From Lichenostomus cassidix (lineage: Eukaryota; Chordata; Aves; Passeriformes; Meliphagidae), in NCBI GenBank assembly GCA_008360975.2, contig CM039193.1:19017389-19081388 (forward strand): DNA of 64,000 bases, read 5' to 3'. Under the pieces are notes generated by a model. That model was not told the origin of the DNA. It did no database searches and was given only the letters and a program-made list of their open reading frames with translations. Below are positions 11,672 through 24,959 of this stretch, in pieces; position 1 is the stretch's first letter, and every line of letters begins with the position of its first letter. A program made the position numbers and the translations under genes.

Positions 11672-14417
11672 CAATTCTGTCTCTCACTTCTGGCCAAACA
11701 TTTTTCCCCAGAGAGCATGAAAAGCCAGTGTGTGCCATAGCAAAATATATCAGAAACACAGCCTGAAAATATCCTGTCTCAATAAGGCTGGGATTCTAAA
11801 CCGTGACTGCAGCAGGAGGGAGTTCAGATATTAAATATTGTGAGAATTGTCAAACATTACCATCCCCTCTGTATAGCAGTCTTTAACCTCTTTTTTCCCC
11901 AGTCCTTATCCTGTGCTTTGGAAGGTGACTGAACTCTCCAGTTCCCTATCCCCATTCTGTAGATATTTCTTATTTTATTAATTCCATGATGTATTGGAAT
12001 GACAGCTATGGACAGGGAAGTCTGGGAGAGCTTCTCCTGCACACTCCCCCCACAATTATTTTAAAACACTTCCCCAGCTGCCAGCTTCTCCTCCTGACAG
12101 CTGGCCCTGGCTCCCTCCTGGCCACAGCCTGGCTTTCCTCCACAGAAGATTCAGCCAGAGGCTGGAGAGATGCATTTGGAACAGAATGCAGAGATTTAAA
12201 GCTCTTTACAATTGGTTTATTATCTTTTCCCCTTCAGTTCTAGAGTGCACCAGCATGCTTCTTGTCTGCTGAATGCTCTGCATGGGAAGGAAAATAATGG
12301 TGCAGAGCCCTCAGGCAGATGAACAGGGGCAGTGCCAGCATTTCTTGGTTTTCCCCAGAAAAAACACATCCTAATTCAGCAGAACCCTTAAATGCAGTGC
12401 TACAGTAGTCCCACTGACTTCATTAACTACCTGTGTGGAGTTTAAATGTTTCTGAAGGATTAGCAAAGCTTAGCCCTGCCTGATGCTGAGCTTCAAATGA
12501 ATTTGGCAAGACAGAAACTGAACAGTTAGAATCAAACTGTTAAAGTAACTGCACAGGAGCATTTATTCCTAACAACCACACTTGAACTTACAGCCTGCAA
12601 TTCGTAAGCCTCAGCTGCTTTAAAGCCCAAAGCAGTTATCTTAAAATAAATACAGAAGAGTTGTGAGGTCAGCCCCACCTTTTGAGCATTTTACTCCCCA
12701 GAAAACCCCCTCCAGCAGAGCAGAGCAGCTCTCAGCTTTCCATTTCAGAGTGTACTCAATTATTCAAACATCATCCCAATTTCAAAGACAAAGTGGGTTC
12801 CTAAACACATTTCCCATGCAAGTGTTAATGCTGGATGGTTTGCAAACAGCCATTGTGAGATTCCAGCACAGCTACACCTCCCTCTACATCAAGGATAAAC
12901 TCCTGCTCTGGTGTTAAAAACAGCTCCCCACTTCCCAGCTGCAGCTCTTGTAAGGGCCAGAAAAGTAAATCATGACACTACTCCTAAAATTCCAAGCAAA
13001 ACCATGCAGGTTATTGCCAGGCTCCACAATGTCCTTGTCATGCTGCTGAATCCTCCAAGCAGTGCTTCCACTGCTGACACTCAGCCTGCTGATGAGCCCA
13101 GAGAATTCAGAGAACACCCTACAGTGTGCACTAATTACCTCAAGCATCAATTACAAGCCCAATAAAGCCACTTGCAAGGAGTGACAGTCAGGAGCTTGCT
13201 AGGACTTGATGTCATTCAGCATTATTAAATTTGAAATCCATCCTCATCTCGTGTTGTGCAAGCCAGACCACAGCTAAGCTGATTTACCATGTCAGGTTAC
13301 ACTTCATGGCCCTGAAACACACGATCTGGAAACAGGAGGAGAGTCTATAAAAAGGCACATAAAAGCAGCTCATAATCTACCAGAACACACACAAGATAAG
13401 AATCATTATTTCAATATCAACACTGTATTTTGAATTTACTGGGGTAAGAGAACTGCAATCTCTTCCAAATCTAAGTCAACATCTACAAATAGAAGCTGCT
13501 ATATTTATTTTATATCATATTTATTCTCTTGATCTACTCTACCTGGATTTTATAATATGTTACACCTGTAAGAATACAGCCAGAGCTGAGAAGATGCATC
13601 AGTGCATGACAATTTCAAAAAGGTCAAAAAAGGATGACACAAAGAACGTGATGGTAACCTTTGAAAACCAAGTTCACATCTAACAGAGTCAGAAGAAATT
13701 AAAAATTAGAACAAAAAGTGTCCTCACTTTATTTGGTTGGACAAACAGATGTTATTTGGCCCAGTGTCTTGTATCAGTAACTGAGAGTCTATAAAACAAG
13801 CCCATAATTTCAATACAGCAAGATGATCCCTTCCTAGCAGGTAGAAATAACAAGAACACCTGTTTGTGTGCTCCAAGTGTCTGAGGGAGGGAATGGCAAC
13901 GAAAACAGGAGCAAGAACCCTGGTTAATTATTGCCATTTACAGCCAGCCCTTAGCTGAAGGCAGAGCTGCCCAATATCTTCACAGCTTCATGCCCTGGGA
14001 TAGCAAAAGCACCTGGAGAAGCAGCTTATTTTATTTGCTCTGAATGCAAAGTGAAAGCAAAGACAAGAGGACTCCATGCAGAGATGGAGAGGGCAGCAGG
14101 ATGGCAGTTGCCCACATCCACCCAGGCAAAGAAGTTTAAAATTTACCATGCCAGCTTGTGACTGTTAATAGCCAATTAATTCGCAGGGATCATTTCCTTC
14201 TTTTCCAAAACCCTATAGGCTACATCCTGTTAATTTGATTGCAATCACAGAAGTAACAAATGGCAATGGGGATTGTTTAGAGGCAGGTAAACCAGAAGTG
14301 TTGGTAACACAATCATCCTCTAGAGAAGAAAAATCACACTAAAGGTGTGATAAAACCACCAAGCACTGAGCTCTTCCTCAGGACCCATCCTCGGAAACCA
14401 AGAGCTCTGGAAGCTGG

Positions 14418-14468
14418 AGCTGGGTGGTTTTAAATCCTTTCCAATCCAAGCCTTTCTGTGATTCCATA
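14418..14468 (+). mobile_element. Possible CR1 3'-tail remnant
   Basis: GGTTTTAAATCCTTTCCAAT followed by CCAAGCCTTTCTGTGATTCC resembles the CR1 terminal segment (TTTAAGGTCCCTTCCAACCC, then the ATTCTGTGATTC end). Only the last 50 bp are visible and the match is imperfect. Confidence 0.45.
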
Positions 14469-17309
14469 TTGCAAAGCACAGATTAACACCCCAGACCACT
14501 GCTCTAGTGCTTACATGACTTGTTTGGATCATTTTGCCAGTGCTCCTGTGAGTGGGACAAAATAACCCCAACAAACCATCCAGAAAAAATGTATTTAAGG
14601 ATCCTGAAAAGCTTCTGAGGTAACTGCCCACTTATCTCCAAACTAGGCACAGAGCTATCAAAATGGTGTGATCACATTTGGAAAGCCATTGGAGCTGCCT
14701 GCATTGCCAGGCAGTGCTTGAGTTCCAGCCAGAATTCCACCTTGTTCCTCCCCCTGGAAAGGCTGTGTTCCTCCCTCTGTTACAGACCCTGTGAGCTCCA
14801 GGCACAGCCAGAGCAGCTCTGAACATCCACCTGAGCAAGCAGTGCCAGGAAGGGACAGAACTGCCCCCAGCCAGGATTTCGAGACACACTGGCTATGTTT
14901 ACTCAAACCTTCTGCACCCATTTTCCATCACTGAAGGTTCCCATAACAGTGGAATAAACACACTCCTACAGAGTATGCTCTTTGCCCTTAAATCTTACTG
15001 TCCCTTGTCCCTTAACCATGATCTCCACCCTGATCTTCCCCCAGTATTTGAAATCTTTCAATTCACTGGGAATGGAATCTTCTCCCTGACAAACCCTACC
15101 CTTCCAGTTTATAAGTACTAAACTGTTTTTCATTCTAAGTGTCCACCTTGAGACCCTTCAGTTACACATTACAGTGACCAGATGACCACTGAGGGTCAGC
15201 TAGACACCAGCTGGTCAGCAAATAAAAGCATTTCTAGACCAGCTGACCCCACCTCTCAGAAATTCAGCAAGTTTTCCAACACCCTCATCTTTCACTGAGG
15301 TGGACACAAAAGGAGATGTGCAAGCCCTGGAATGTGCAAAGCTCAGGAGCCTCCTGCTCCTCTCCTTGGAGCACTTCTCAGCACTGGTGAGAACACTGGT
15401 GAGAACACAGGAACACAGTAGTAGTTTCTGACTTGGGATTAAAAATACCAGTGAATGTTTTCTAAGCAAGACGAGACATTTAGTCACAGACACCTTTTAA
15501 TTGCATTTCACGTGGCATTTACAGTTGGGTTCTCTGAATCCCTTTTCTGGAGGGAGGAGAGGAAAGAGGGGGAAGTCTCATGTTTTCCAGGCTGACTTTT
15601 CTGGAAGGATTTTCTACCCTTTCTTACATAAAGCACAAGTTTTTCATTAATGCCAAGGATCCAACACCAGATGGTTCCAGCAAAAAGCACTGCTGCTATA
15701 AGTAGGTTTTCTACACCTACTTCATGGAACTCGAATTTCAGCAACACTCTCGACATGTGAATGGCAGAACTCCCCCAGAGCTGTGGTACAAACCCTCCCA
15801 GCTCCACTACATGGATCAGGACTGAATCTCTTGCATCTCCAACACTCCTAGAAACAGTGGGGAGGAGAGCTCAGCACAGAAAGTCAAAAAAGCCTATTGA
15901 TGCCACTTGTGGCTACTCAGGAATTCTACTGGCAGCTCAAGCAACAAAGGAAATACAGACTCAGCAATTTAATAAAGATACTGATGCTTTGTCAGCAGCA
16001 CTGGCTACTGGGAGTCCTGGGTAAACCTGCCACACTTCCTAGTGCTTCAGGTTAAGACATTTACTTAATTATAAATAAGAGATCAGACAGCAATTCTTTT
16101 TGCTTTGCTGGGAGGTGGGGATTTTTTATTTATTTTTTTAAGTCATTAAGTCCCAGTAACAGCAAACTTTCTACTATGCCCTTTTCTACTTCAGTGCTAA
16201 GATTTCTTTCTCAGAATAATCTAGGTGTGAATTTTCAGTAGGTTCATCATGTGCATTAAATGTTGTATAGTAGCAAAAAACTTCTGAACTAGAACAGAAG
16301 TTACTCACAACTACAAGTAGCTCCAGCCCAAGGAAGTCTGTCCACTTGCTGGATCTTACTAGATTTCAAAATATGTATTATCAAAATAAAAGAAACATCA
16401 AGGAAACACAAATCTAAGAAGAGAGACCTGCCAGAGTACCTGAAATCACTGTAAATACCAAAATGTTCTCTGATGAAAAAAACCACGTTTAACTTTAAGT
16501 ATTTAAATACCCAAAAGCAAAGGAAAATCCAGCTGGAAAATCCAACACATAAACAGGATGTGGCTGCTGTGCAGGAGGACTGATAAGGCTTTCTATGGTA
16601 AAACTGTATTTGGATATTTGATGGAAAACCCAAGGTCCAATGGACTCCTTAGACAAATACACTACAGATACTACATTAAAATGTTTTTTTTTTTCACAAA
16701 AACACGAATATCAGCACAAAATCTCTCTGTAGCTGATTCTCACTGCCTCCACTCATAAGCTGTGCCATATCACCCTTGTTTGCAAAGCTCTAAAAGTCTA
16801 TTTTCATGAGGGAAAACTCATTCCAAGAGCATTCCAATGAGCATCCAAGTGCCTATTCCAAGAGCAGCCAGGCTGCTCCAGCCCTTGAGGCTGCTGATCC
16901 AGGCAGGAGAGAAATGACACCTTTTCCTCCTGCACAGTGACAAACATTGAGAATTACAATGATGATGCTTCCAGGCCCATGGTAAGAGGGAGCGAAAACA
17001 CTTTAAACTCATTTCTCAACCTCACCTTGAGCTTCCTCAGCAGGGTGACAGCAGCAGGGAGTGCCCAGGGGGATGAGATGGGGAAAGGAATGATCCTGGA
17101 AAACTGGCAGCAGGGAGAGCTGTGCTGCACATCCCTGATGTCTTCCTTCAGCACTATCTGTGCTATATTTAGCTCACACTCCAATTGTGCAACCACCAAG
17201 GAATATTTTGTTGGATGAGGAAGCACAAAAGGGTATCAGTGGCTGTTTTGCCACATTTGGTTGATTGAGGTAAAATAAAGCACAAGTTGTGAAAGCCACT
17301 AGAATCTGA

Positions 17310-17402
17310 GATTTTTTTGTTGGGTTGGGGTGGAGGTTTTTTGTTTCTGTTTTTTGGGGGGGATTTTGGTTGGTTGGTTGGTTGGTTTGGTTTTATTGGT
17401 TT
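17310..17402 (+). repeat. G/T-rich low-complexity tract with (TTGG)n
   Basis: The block carries T runs, a seven-G run and about five tandem TTGG units (about 17,365-17,391). On the strand complementary to the putative transcript it is G-rich. Several GG and G-run blocks could support a two-tetrad quadruplex. Confidence 0.8.
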
Positions 17403-18779
17403 TTTCATTGTGTTTATTGGGGTTTTGTAAGAAAAACTAGCATGTAAAGGGAAGTTTTCTAAAGTATAAATTGTTGTCCACACAACTTTTATGAAGGGAA
17501 ACAGGATTTTTTTCCTTGCTATCAAATCAAGTGAGTGAGCAGGGCTAGGTTTTTCAGTTGCCTTAAGTAAGGCTGCTGTATTCCTTCAGCTCAGTCTGAA
17601 GCATGAAAAATCATATTGTCAGAGGTGCAGAACACAACCCAGCCACCTCAGTAGCAGCCCTTTTCCCAGAGCTACCAAAGCAGCAAACCCTAAAGCAACT
17701 CCTTTACACAGAAATACCATAATTAATAATTAATAAGCGTGAGCTGTGCAGCTGAATTCTGCTGTGTGTAATCCTGTCCTACCAACAGGAAGCCTTCAAC
17801 GTGGACTTTGATGCTCAACAGTGGATTACTGGTCACATGTAAATAAAAATATCTGCAGCTCTGTGGGTAGTGAGACATGAAAGAATTAGACATTGGTGTT
17901 AAGTTTGAAAATAAATGGAAAGAACTCCCATCCCCATGAAGGAAGTGAAAAGCCCATACAAAACTGTCATGTGAGGCCAAGCTAACAGATGGACCCCAAA
18001 TATAAACTCCTGGCAGGTTAGGAGAGCTAAGCAAAGACAAAGTTAAATCTGGGAGGGATATCTCTAGTGCTTTTTAGGAGCTCAGCAGAGCAAGGATGGC
18101 AGGAAGCTTCCCAAAGCTCTGCTTTCCAACTCCAACTGAACGGGAAAGGGCTCTGCTCTAAAATGAGGAAATGCCTCAAGAGCACCAGGATTTACAGCAA
18201 GAGCCTTTGCCTTCCTATCAGAGAAAGGGATTGGCCACTAGGAAGAAAAATTCACAACAAAACCAAAGTCATTTGCTCTCCAAATGCTGCAGTGCCAGGG
18301 GAGATCATAAATGAAACAGGTAAATAATTTAGTCTTCTACCTGCACTGCTTGGGGATGTGGTATTTTCAGACAGGAATTTCTTAAACACCAAGGAATAAC
18401 AGAACAACTTCCTTTTGCTCTGTACACACATGCCAAAGCTGTTCAATTGCCACATCAGCAAGGAGCCAAACTGTTCCTCCTGTCAGAACAGGGACCCACA
18501 TGGCAGGGGATGACCCCACAAAGGCCAGCTTGGCCACTCCATCCCATCCTACCAGAGTAACATGGATAAAATGACAGACTTGATTAGCTGGGAAATGTTT
18601 GTGAGAACTGCAGCAAACACACCACAGCCTCACTGGAGCACAGAGCAGTCCCAGCACACCTAGAACAGACCAAGCAGCAGCAAACTCCAGACTAGGGAAT
18701 GCTCTCCCTCAGCTTTCACCCCTGAGTTAGCCAACAACAGGGATTTATTTATTTTAGCAGTCAGTGAAACTTGTCAGAG

Positions 18780-19049
18780 TTGGGGGAATGGCTTCAAGCA
18801 AAAGGGGGATAGATTTAGATTGGATATTTGGAAGAAATTCTTCCCTGGGAGGGTTTGAGGGCCAGGGACACACTGCCCAGAGAAGCTGTGGCTGCCCCTG
18901 GATCCCTGGCAGTGTCCAAGGCCAGGCTGGACAGGGCTTGGAGCAGCCTGGGACAGTGGAAGGTGTCCCTGCCCATGGCAAGGGGTGGGACTGGATGGGC
19001 TTTAAGGTCTCTTCCAATCCACACCAGTCTGGGATTTTATGATCTATGC
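18780..19049 (+). mobile_element. CR1 LINE 3'-end fragment
   Basis: Contains GATTTAGATTGGATATTTGG, GAAATTCTTCCCTGGGAGGG, GAAGCTGTGGCTGCCCCTGG, GTCCAAGGCCAGGCTGGACA and GGACTGGATGGGCTTTAAGG. It ends GGGATTTTATGATCTATG, a variant of the ATTCTATG terminus. It forms an inverted pair with the antisense copy at 19,366. Confidence 0.88.
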
Positions 19050-19365
19050 TGATAACCCTGTACTGGGACCAGAATTTGATCAAAGGTACATCTGAGTGAT
19101 TCTCCTGGTTTGAATCCTCTTTTATTTCACCTCTCTCTCTTCCACTGGTTTCAGACTCACTCTTTGAGGTCTCCCTGCCCACTTGATCAGCACTCACCAG
19201 GACTTTGCCCCCACTGAGCAGAGGTTTCTCTGCTGCCACCTTACCCACTTTGAGAAAAGGATGTTGGGTTTCAGATACATTTCATCTGGACCAGGAGCCA
19301 GGACCTCTGACATTAAACACCTGCTTGCAAAGATGCTTCAGCTCAATCCATTCATCCATGTCTGG

Positions 19366-19768
19366 AAAATAATCACAGAATTCCAGAATGGTTTGGGTTG
19401 AAAAGGACCTCAAAGCTCATCCAGTGCCACCTCTGCCATGTCCAGGGACACCTTCCACTGTCCCAGGCTGCTCCAAGCCCTGTCCAACCTGGCCTTGGAC
19501 ACTGCCAGGGATCCAGGGGCAGCCACAGCTTCTCTGGGCAGTGTGTGCCAGGGCCTGCCCACCCTCACAGGGAAGGATTTCTCCCCAGTATCCCATCTCT
19601 CCCTGCCCTCTGGCAGTGGGAAGCCATTCCCTGTGTCCTGTCCCTCCAGCCCTTGTCCCAAGTCCCTCTCCAGCTCTCCTGGAGCCCCTTTAGGCCCTGG
19701 AAGTTGCTCTCAGATCTCTCCCACAGCCTTGTCTCCTCCAGGTGAGCATCCCCAGCTCTCCCAGCCTG
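19366..19768 (-). mobile_element. CR1 LINE 3'-end fragment (antisense), one of the longest in the window
   Basis: The plus strand begins with AATAATCACAGAATTCCAGA and reads back through the tail, the cluster GTCCCAGGCTGCTCCAAGCC, CCAGGGGCAGCCACAGCTTC, and internal segments up to CAGCTCTCCCAGCCTG. About 400 bp is retained. Identity to the neighbouring sense copy appears high over about 200 bp, so both derive from the same or a close subfamily. Confidence 0.88.
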
Positions 19769-22700
19769 TATTCTTTATCAGAAGGCTTCTGGTTGAAAGA
19801 GCAATGATCCCCCAGGGGATCTCGAGCTGCAGAGCAGCAGCTCATGCATTCAGCCTCTCTTTGTTCACACCTTCTCCAGTGCACAGGCAGAGCACCAGCA
19901 CCTCCACACTTCATATTAAACACTAAATTAGCCAAGAGGAAGAGAACTTATCAGCTCTGACAGCATCCCAAGCTTCCCAGTCCCCAGGCACCGCTGTTTA
20001 TTTTGGCTATTACCACATCCCAGACTACTTATTGCAACTTTCATGTCTGACTCCTTTGAAACAGAAAGCTAATCAGAGCTTTAAGCTCCTCCATCACTCA
20101 GGAATCAAACCCATGGAGATCAAGCCACACTGACATTGCTCCTTGGAAACAGAAGCAACCAGCTTAAGGTTAAAGGAGAAAAAGATATTGATGATTCTGA
20201 CAAAGAATTCAAGTAAAATCACTCTCTGATCAGCTGGCAGGAAGTCCCGAGCAGCACAGTTGAGTCTTTTCTGTTACTTTCTCTGTCCTAGAGAAAAGAA
20301 AGTATTCTAATTGGTGAAGGTAATATTGTAGAGTGGACATCAGTTATTAATGCAGACTTCTTGACAGAATCCCATTGTTTGGGAAAGAGGAGATCTCTAA
20401 TAGTTAGGAGACCACTACCAGCATGAGTTTCTGCCTGAGTGGGAATCTTGCCCAGTTAACTCTCCACCAGCCCAAACAACCACTCAACACAGCCAGCAAA
20501 GTGGAAATCCTGTGCTCAGCTGAGCAGGTGACATAGATTTGAGATATTTTGTTGGCATTTCAGCTAGCAAGGAGCATGATGGCTTACAAATTGGCTATTT
20601 GTCTCTAAATGGTCTCTCTAGGTCCTTTTGTAAGAGCTTTAACAGAAAGCTTGGAGGGTTTGGTTCGAAAGGCTTTGAGAGTTAAGCTTGTTCCAGTTCA
20701 TAACTGATCCTGGGGGAAAATGGAACCAGTTGTGATTACTGGTCAGTCTTCTGTGGACTGGAATCACCCCCACAATTACAGAGCCTATCACAGCAGTTCT
20801 ATGGCCTTTAATACTACACCAGCAGGCTGCTGAACAGCCACTTTACACAATCTATTCATACAGACAGAACACCAGAGCATAAATCAACATAATGCACGAA
20901 GACCGACAACATTACAGATTTGCACAAGCTGCATTAGTGAGCAAAGCTCTGCTGACCTTTGCCAGTTACCTTTGCAAAGTTAGTTAAGTGTGTTGGGGAT
21001 GTCAAGGTTCATTGCACTGTTAGTATAAGGGAAGTATATTCTCAGTTAAATCAGCTAAAAAGAGACCCTTCAACTCGTTTTGAGATGTTTAATGATTCCC
21101 TTCACTTGCAGCAAGATGACTCATGAAACAGCTTAAGAGGGTCAGGCCATGCCACACAGAAACCACTCCTGCTCCTTTCTTACAAGTCTGGGAAGCACCA
21201 ATTTAAAGATGTTCCCACAGCAAAAAGTCACTTTAAACAATGACATTCTCACAGGAGTAAAGCTACGACACTCAGATCACTCACGACACTCCCTCAGCAG
21301 ACAGCTCAGACTGGCACTTGATTTACCAGCAGTGTTCCCTACTCCAGAGTAAAATACTCAGACGAGTTTCTAATAGTGCCCACAGTCCCCAGAGCCAAGT
21401 GAGGTCAAGGAAATAATACGTTTTTCATGAGCAAGTGGAGGTGAAGATCATGGCTTATGTCAGCAAGTTCTGGTGATGTATCACATTACATAATAAGGGA
21501 AACTCAGTGCTGGAAAGCACTTTCCTCAAGAAGTTACATAACTCTGCAATGTGTTTAAAAAAATTATCCTCTCTTGCTTCCAGAGTGAGCAGGCGAGAGG
21601 ACAGAGCACCCTCAGTCCCCAGACGAGGAGTTGCTCTGATCAGATACATTTGGATGGAGATAAGATCACTGTAGGAAGTTGTCAGACGGGTGAAAAAAAG
21701 GCAGGTGAGGAAATAGAATCACTCCCAGCACACAAAAACCCATCATGAGATGAGAGCCTGATATCTATTTCAGAGCACCAATAGCAGCACCAGCAGTGTC
21801 TCAGTGATGAGCTCCAAGACAGGCACATTTCTACCATCTCAAAGTTGTCACTTTATTGAAGAGGAGTAGAGAGGGTAGGAAAAAACATCCAAACCATGAT
21901 GTTTTCTCAGCTTTTCTAAGGATTGCTGGCTTCCTCTAAGGTGTGAAGTCCCACTGGAGATGCTGAAGTGCTACTGAGCCCCTTGAACAGCCCTGAGCCC
22001 TGGTGAGACTGCAGCACAGCCCCTGAGGGATGTGTGTGCTCACACACACTGAGCTCCCTGCTGCCCCAGGCTCAGCTCCCAGAGCTCCCAGCCCTGCCCT
22101 GGCAATGTGTGCAGGTCCAAGGGGAGCACAGTCCTGGGACACCAGTGGAGAGCACAGCTTTTGGTGATCCCCTGAATGCTGCCAGCATCACCCACGGTAA
22201 TGCTGCACAGATCTGGAACACTTGGGCACAACTAAAACTCCCTTTAATCATATTGCTCTGAAGAGATTTCAGAAAATCTCCTTTTTAGGATTAAAAGCAA
22301 CCTGTGCTGCTCAACAGAGAATCCAGATCCAAGTCCAACTATTCTCTTTTTTAAGCACCAAAGGCCAGGAAATTTATAAAGCACAACATTGGCAACTGGT
22401 GAAAGCAGGAGCAGAAATTAATTTCCATGCCTCTCCTCCTTCAGTGCCCAGTTACCTGCACATCAGGCTCTGATTAAATACTGAACCAGCACTGAGGTGT
22501 GCTCCATCCAGAGCAGGACATGGTCACAGGAGCCTGGCATGGGCCTGGCAAGCTTCATGTCACTAGAAATAAATATGAGCAGGAACTCTTGACCTTTGAT
22601 TCAAGAGGTCTCTCCTACATTACCTGAGGTAGTTTTTCTCATCCTTTTAGAGTTTCCTTGCAATGCAAGCCAGGAGTAGCTATTGAATTACATCCACAGT

Positions 22701-24959
22701 CTCAGATCACTGCCTTCAAAGTTTTCCTCCCAAGCCATTTGGAAAAAAGGTCACAGGTAAGTTCTTTCACTACTGATTCTCCTCCCTTCCACTTTTATCT
22801 CCAAACACTTGACTGGCACAGCCACAAACACAGCCCACCAGGCAGGGGGAGTGCTCCATGTCAGCACTGACACTGTACTAGCACTGGTGTCACAACCTCA
22901 GCAAACCCAAAATAAAGTCAGCTTTCTCCTTTCCTGCAAGACAAAGTCATTCTCTCAACCCTTGACAACCTCAAGCCCTCAAGAAGTGGTGGACTCAATT
23001 AAAAGCTTAAAATAGAATCAAGCCTGCAAGCTGAATATAGATTTTTACCTTATTCAAATCTAGCTGGTTCATTTGCATTAGATCACAGCCCTCCCCCTGC
23101 ACAGCACTGCCTCACCCTTTGGGTCTCAATCAGGGAGATCAACACCAGGAAAGGCTGTGCTAAATGAAGAGGAAAATCCTCCAGGAAGGAACAACAGGAA
23201 GGGTCAGACATCACCACTTTACTCTCCTGTAATTAGAGCCTGCTCACCTCTGGGGCACTATCCAGTTATCCAAGTTATGTGCATGAATTAAGATATAAGA
23301 TGATAAAGGCCATTTCTGCCTTTAAAAAGATCAGGACAGAGCGTTTGGTTTCAGCAGTGAATTTACCAAGAGTTACACTGAGGATTTAATAATCCTCACC
23401 CACAATCCTGCCTAGGCCAAGCAGAAAGCCAAGCAGAATGAACAGACTGAGGGAAATGTGCTTTGAAGCTTCTCCAACAGGAAACCATGATCACATGCTT
23501 CTGCCATGGGGCTACACATAAAGATGGAATGCAAGGAAAAGTCAAAATACACCTGTTCTCCACAGCACAGAGCCATTAATTGTAACTCCTAGTAGCAATA
23601 AAACCCCCAGGGGATACTCCTACAGCTGTGAATTCCTTCTTTCCTGTCCCTACAAGGAGCTTCCACATAAACATCCCAATCTGCTCACAAAGGACAGCAC
23701 TGGAGAAAGGCAGCCTAAAACACAGGGACACACAGCACACACACCTTGGGCCCTTGGTGCCACTGGATCCTGGCACTCTAGGCAAGAATTTAAAATAATG
23801 ATGTATCAGGTTGCTTTGGATTTGAATAACAGTGCTTAAATTTCCAGAGGAGTATCTGCCTGCCTCACAAGGAAACCATTAGGGGAACAAAGGCCTATCA
23901 AGCAGAATGGATCTGAAGCAGCTCCTGCTCTGAATTCCGTGGTGAAAGGAAGATGAAGTGGCTGTAGTGAGGTAAGCAGCAAGGATGGAGAAGAATGATG
24001 GCTCAGGGCTCTGCAATCGGCCGTGACCAGAATCACCCTCTGAACCCAAACCATCCCACCAGCCCTGCTGCACTGCAGGAGGGAAATCCCTGCCTGCAGC
24101 CTGCCCTGGGCACAGGGAGGGCACAGGGCATGGGGCACAGGGAGGGCACAGCCCTGGGGCAGCCACAGCACTGACAGGGATTTTCCCTTCAGAGGGACAC
24201 AGAGCTGCCAGCACTGTGCCAAGGAGAGCAGCCCAGGGCACACCTGGCAACCAACCCTGCACAGCTCTGGCTGCCCCTGGAGGGTCACTGCTGTGTCTGT
24301 CCTACCAAAAAACCATGAACAAAGAGTATTGTTATCTACTACAATAGATGAATAAAGTGGGTTTGCTTTATTTTGGTTTGTCAAAAAAACAACAAATAAA
24401 TCTTCATTCTAGTGAAATATAACTTTCTAAATGCAGGAAACCATACTAAGAGATCAACGTTGCAGATTGATGGGACCTCAACTGGAAGACAATCATTTGT
24501 CTGGAATGACTCACATGCATCCTTGACATTTTGCTGTATTTTCAGGACCATTAATAGCACACAGAAGACAACCAAACAAGATTTTATATTCCCCACGCGT
24601 GAGCAGAGAGCCATTACAGTCATAGAAAAACAAAATGATGCTGCAGTGAACCTCTGAAATTGAGGTAACCTGGACTAGTCAGGCAAAGAGAGGTCATGCC
24701 CACCTCATATCAAAGTTCCCATTCCTTATCTGTGACCAGCCCCAAGGAGGGCTGACCCCAGAGCCACTGCTCAAGCCTACCACATCCCAAATTTCCCCCT
24801 GAGCCCCCTCTGGCCATGGGCAGGGATTCCACCAGCTTCCCCCTGGGACAGGAGACCTGCAGACCTCAGGCTGATGCTCTCCATTTACACCTCCTTACAG
24901 AAGGTACCACTCCAGAGCCTTGTCTTACTGATTCAGGGATAATCAACCACTGCCCTGCT
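19769..24959. other. Non-coding stretch, no gene recognised
   Basis: Average-composition intronic DNA. The only local structure I noticed is a duplicated GGCACAGGGAGGGCACAG block near 24,106-24,155. Open frames up to 182 codons (23,836-24,384, minus) lie in that GC-richer piece and have no recognisable domain. Confidence 0.6.
24106..24155 (+). repeat. Short direct duplication (GGCACAGGGAGGGCACAG block)
   Basis: The same G/A-rich 18-mer occurs twice about 30 bp apart, separated by GGCATGGG-type sequence. It looks like a small, recent tandem duplication of local sequence. Confidence 0.7.

Larger units (their letters stand above)
10141..18779. other. Non-coding stretch with simple repeats
   Basis: No gene is recognised. 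It contains poly-A runs at 10,421-10,435 and 11,624-11,643, a short CR1 tail near 14,418, and a G/T-rich low-complexity block at 17,310-17,402. Open frames of 60-118 codons are scattered on both strands and carry no recognisable motif. Confidence 0.6.

Noticed and set aside
18754..19248. Minus-strand open frame of 164 codons
   Set aside because: Most of it is an antisense reading of the CR1 fragment at 18,780-19,049.
20655..20690. tRNA-like B-box word (GGTTCGAAAGG)
   Set aside because: No A-box at the right distance and no cloverleaf could be drawn around it.
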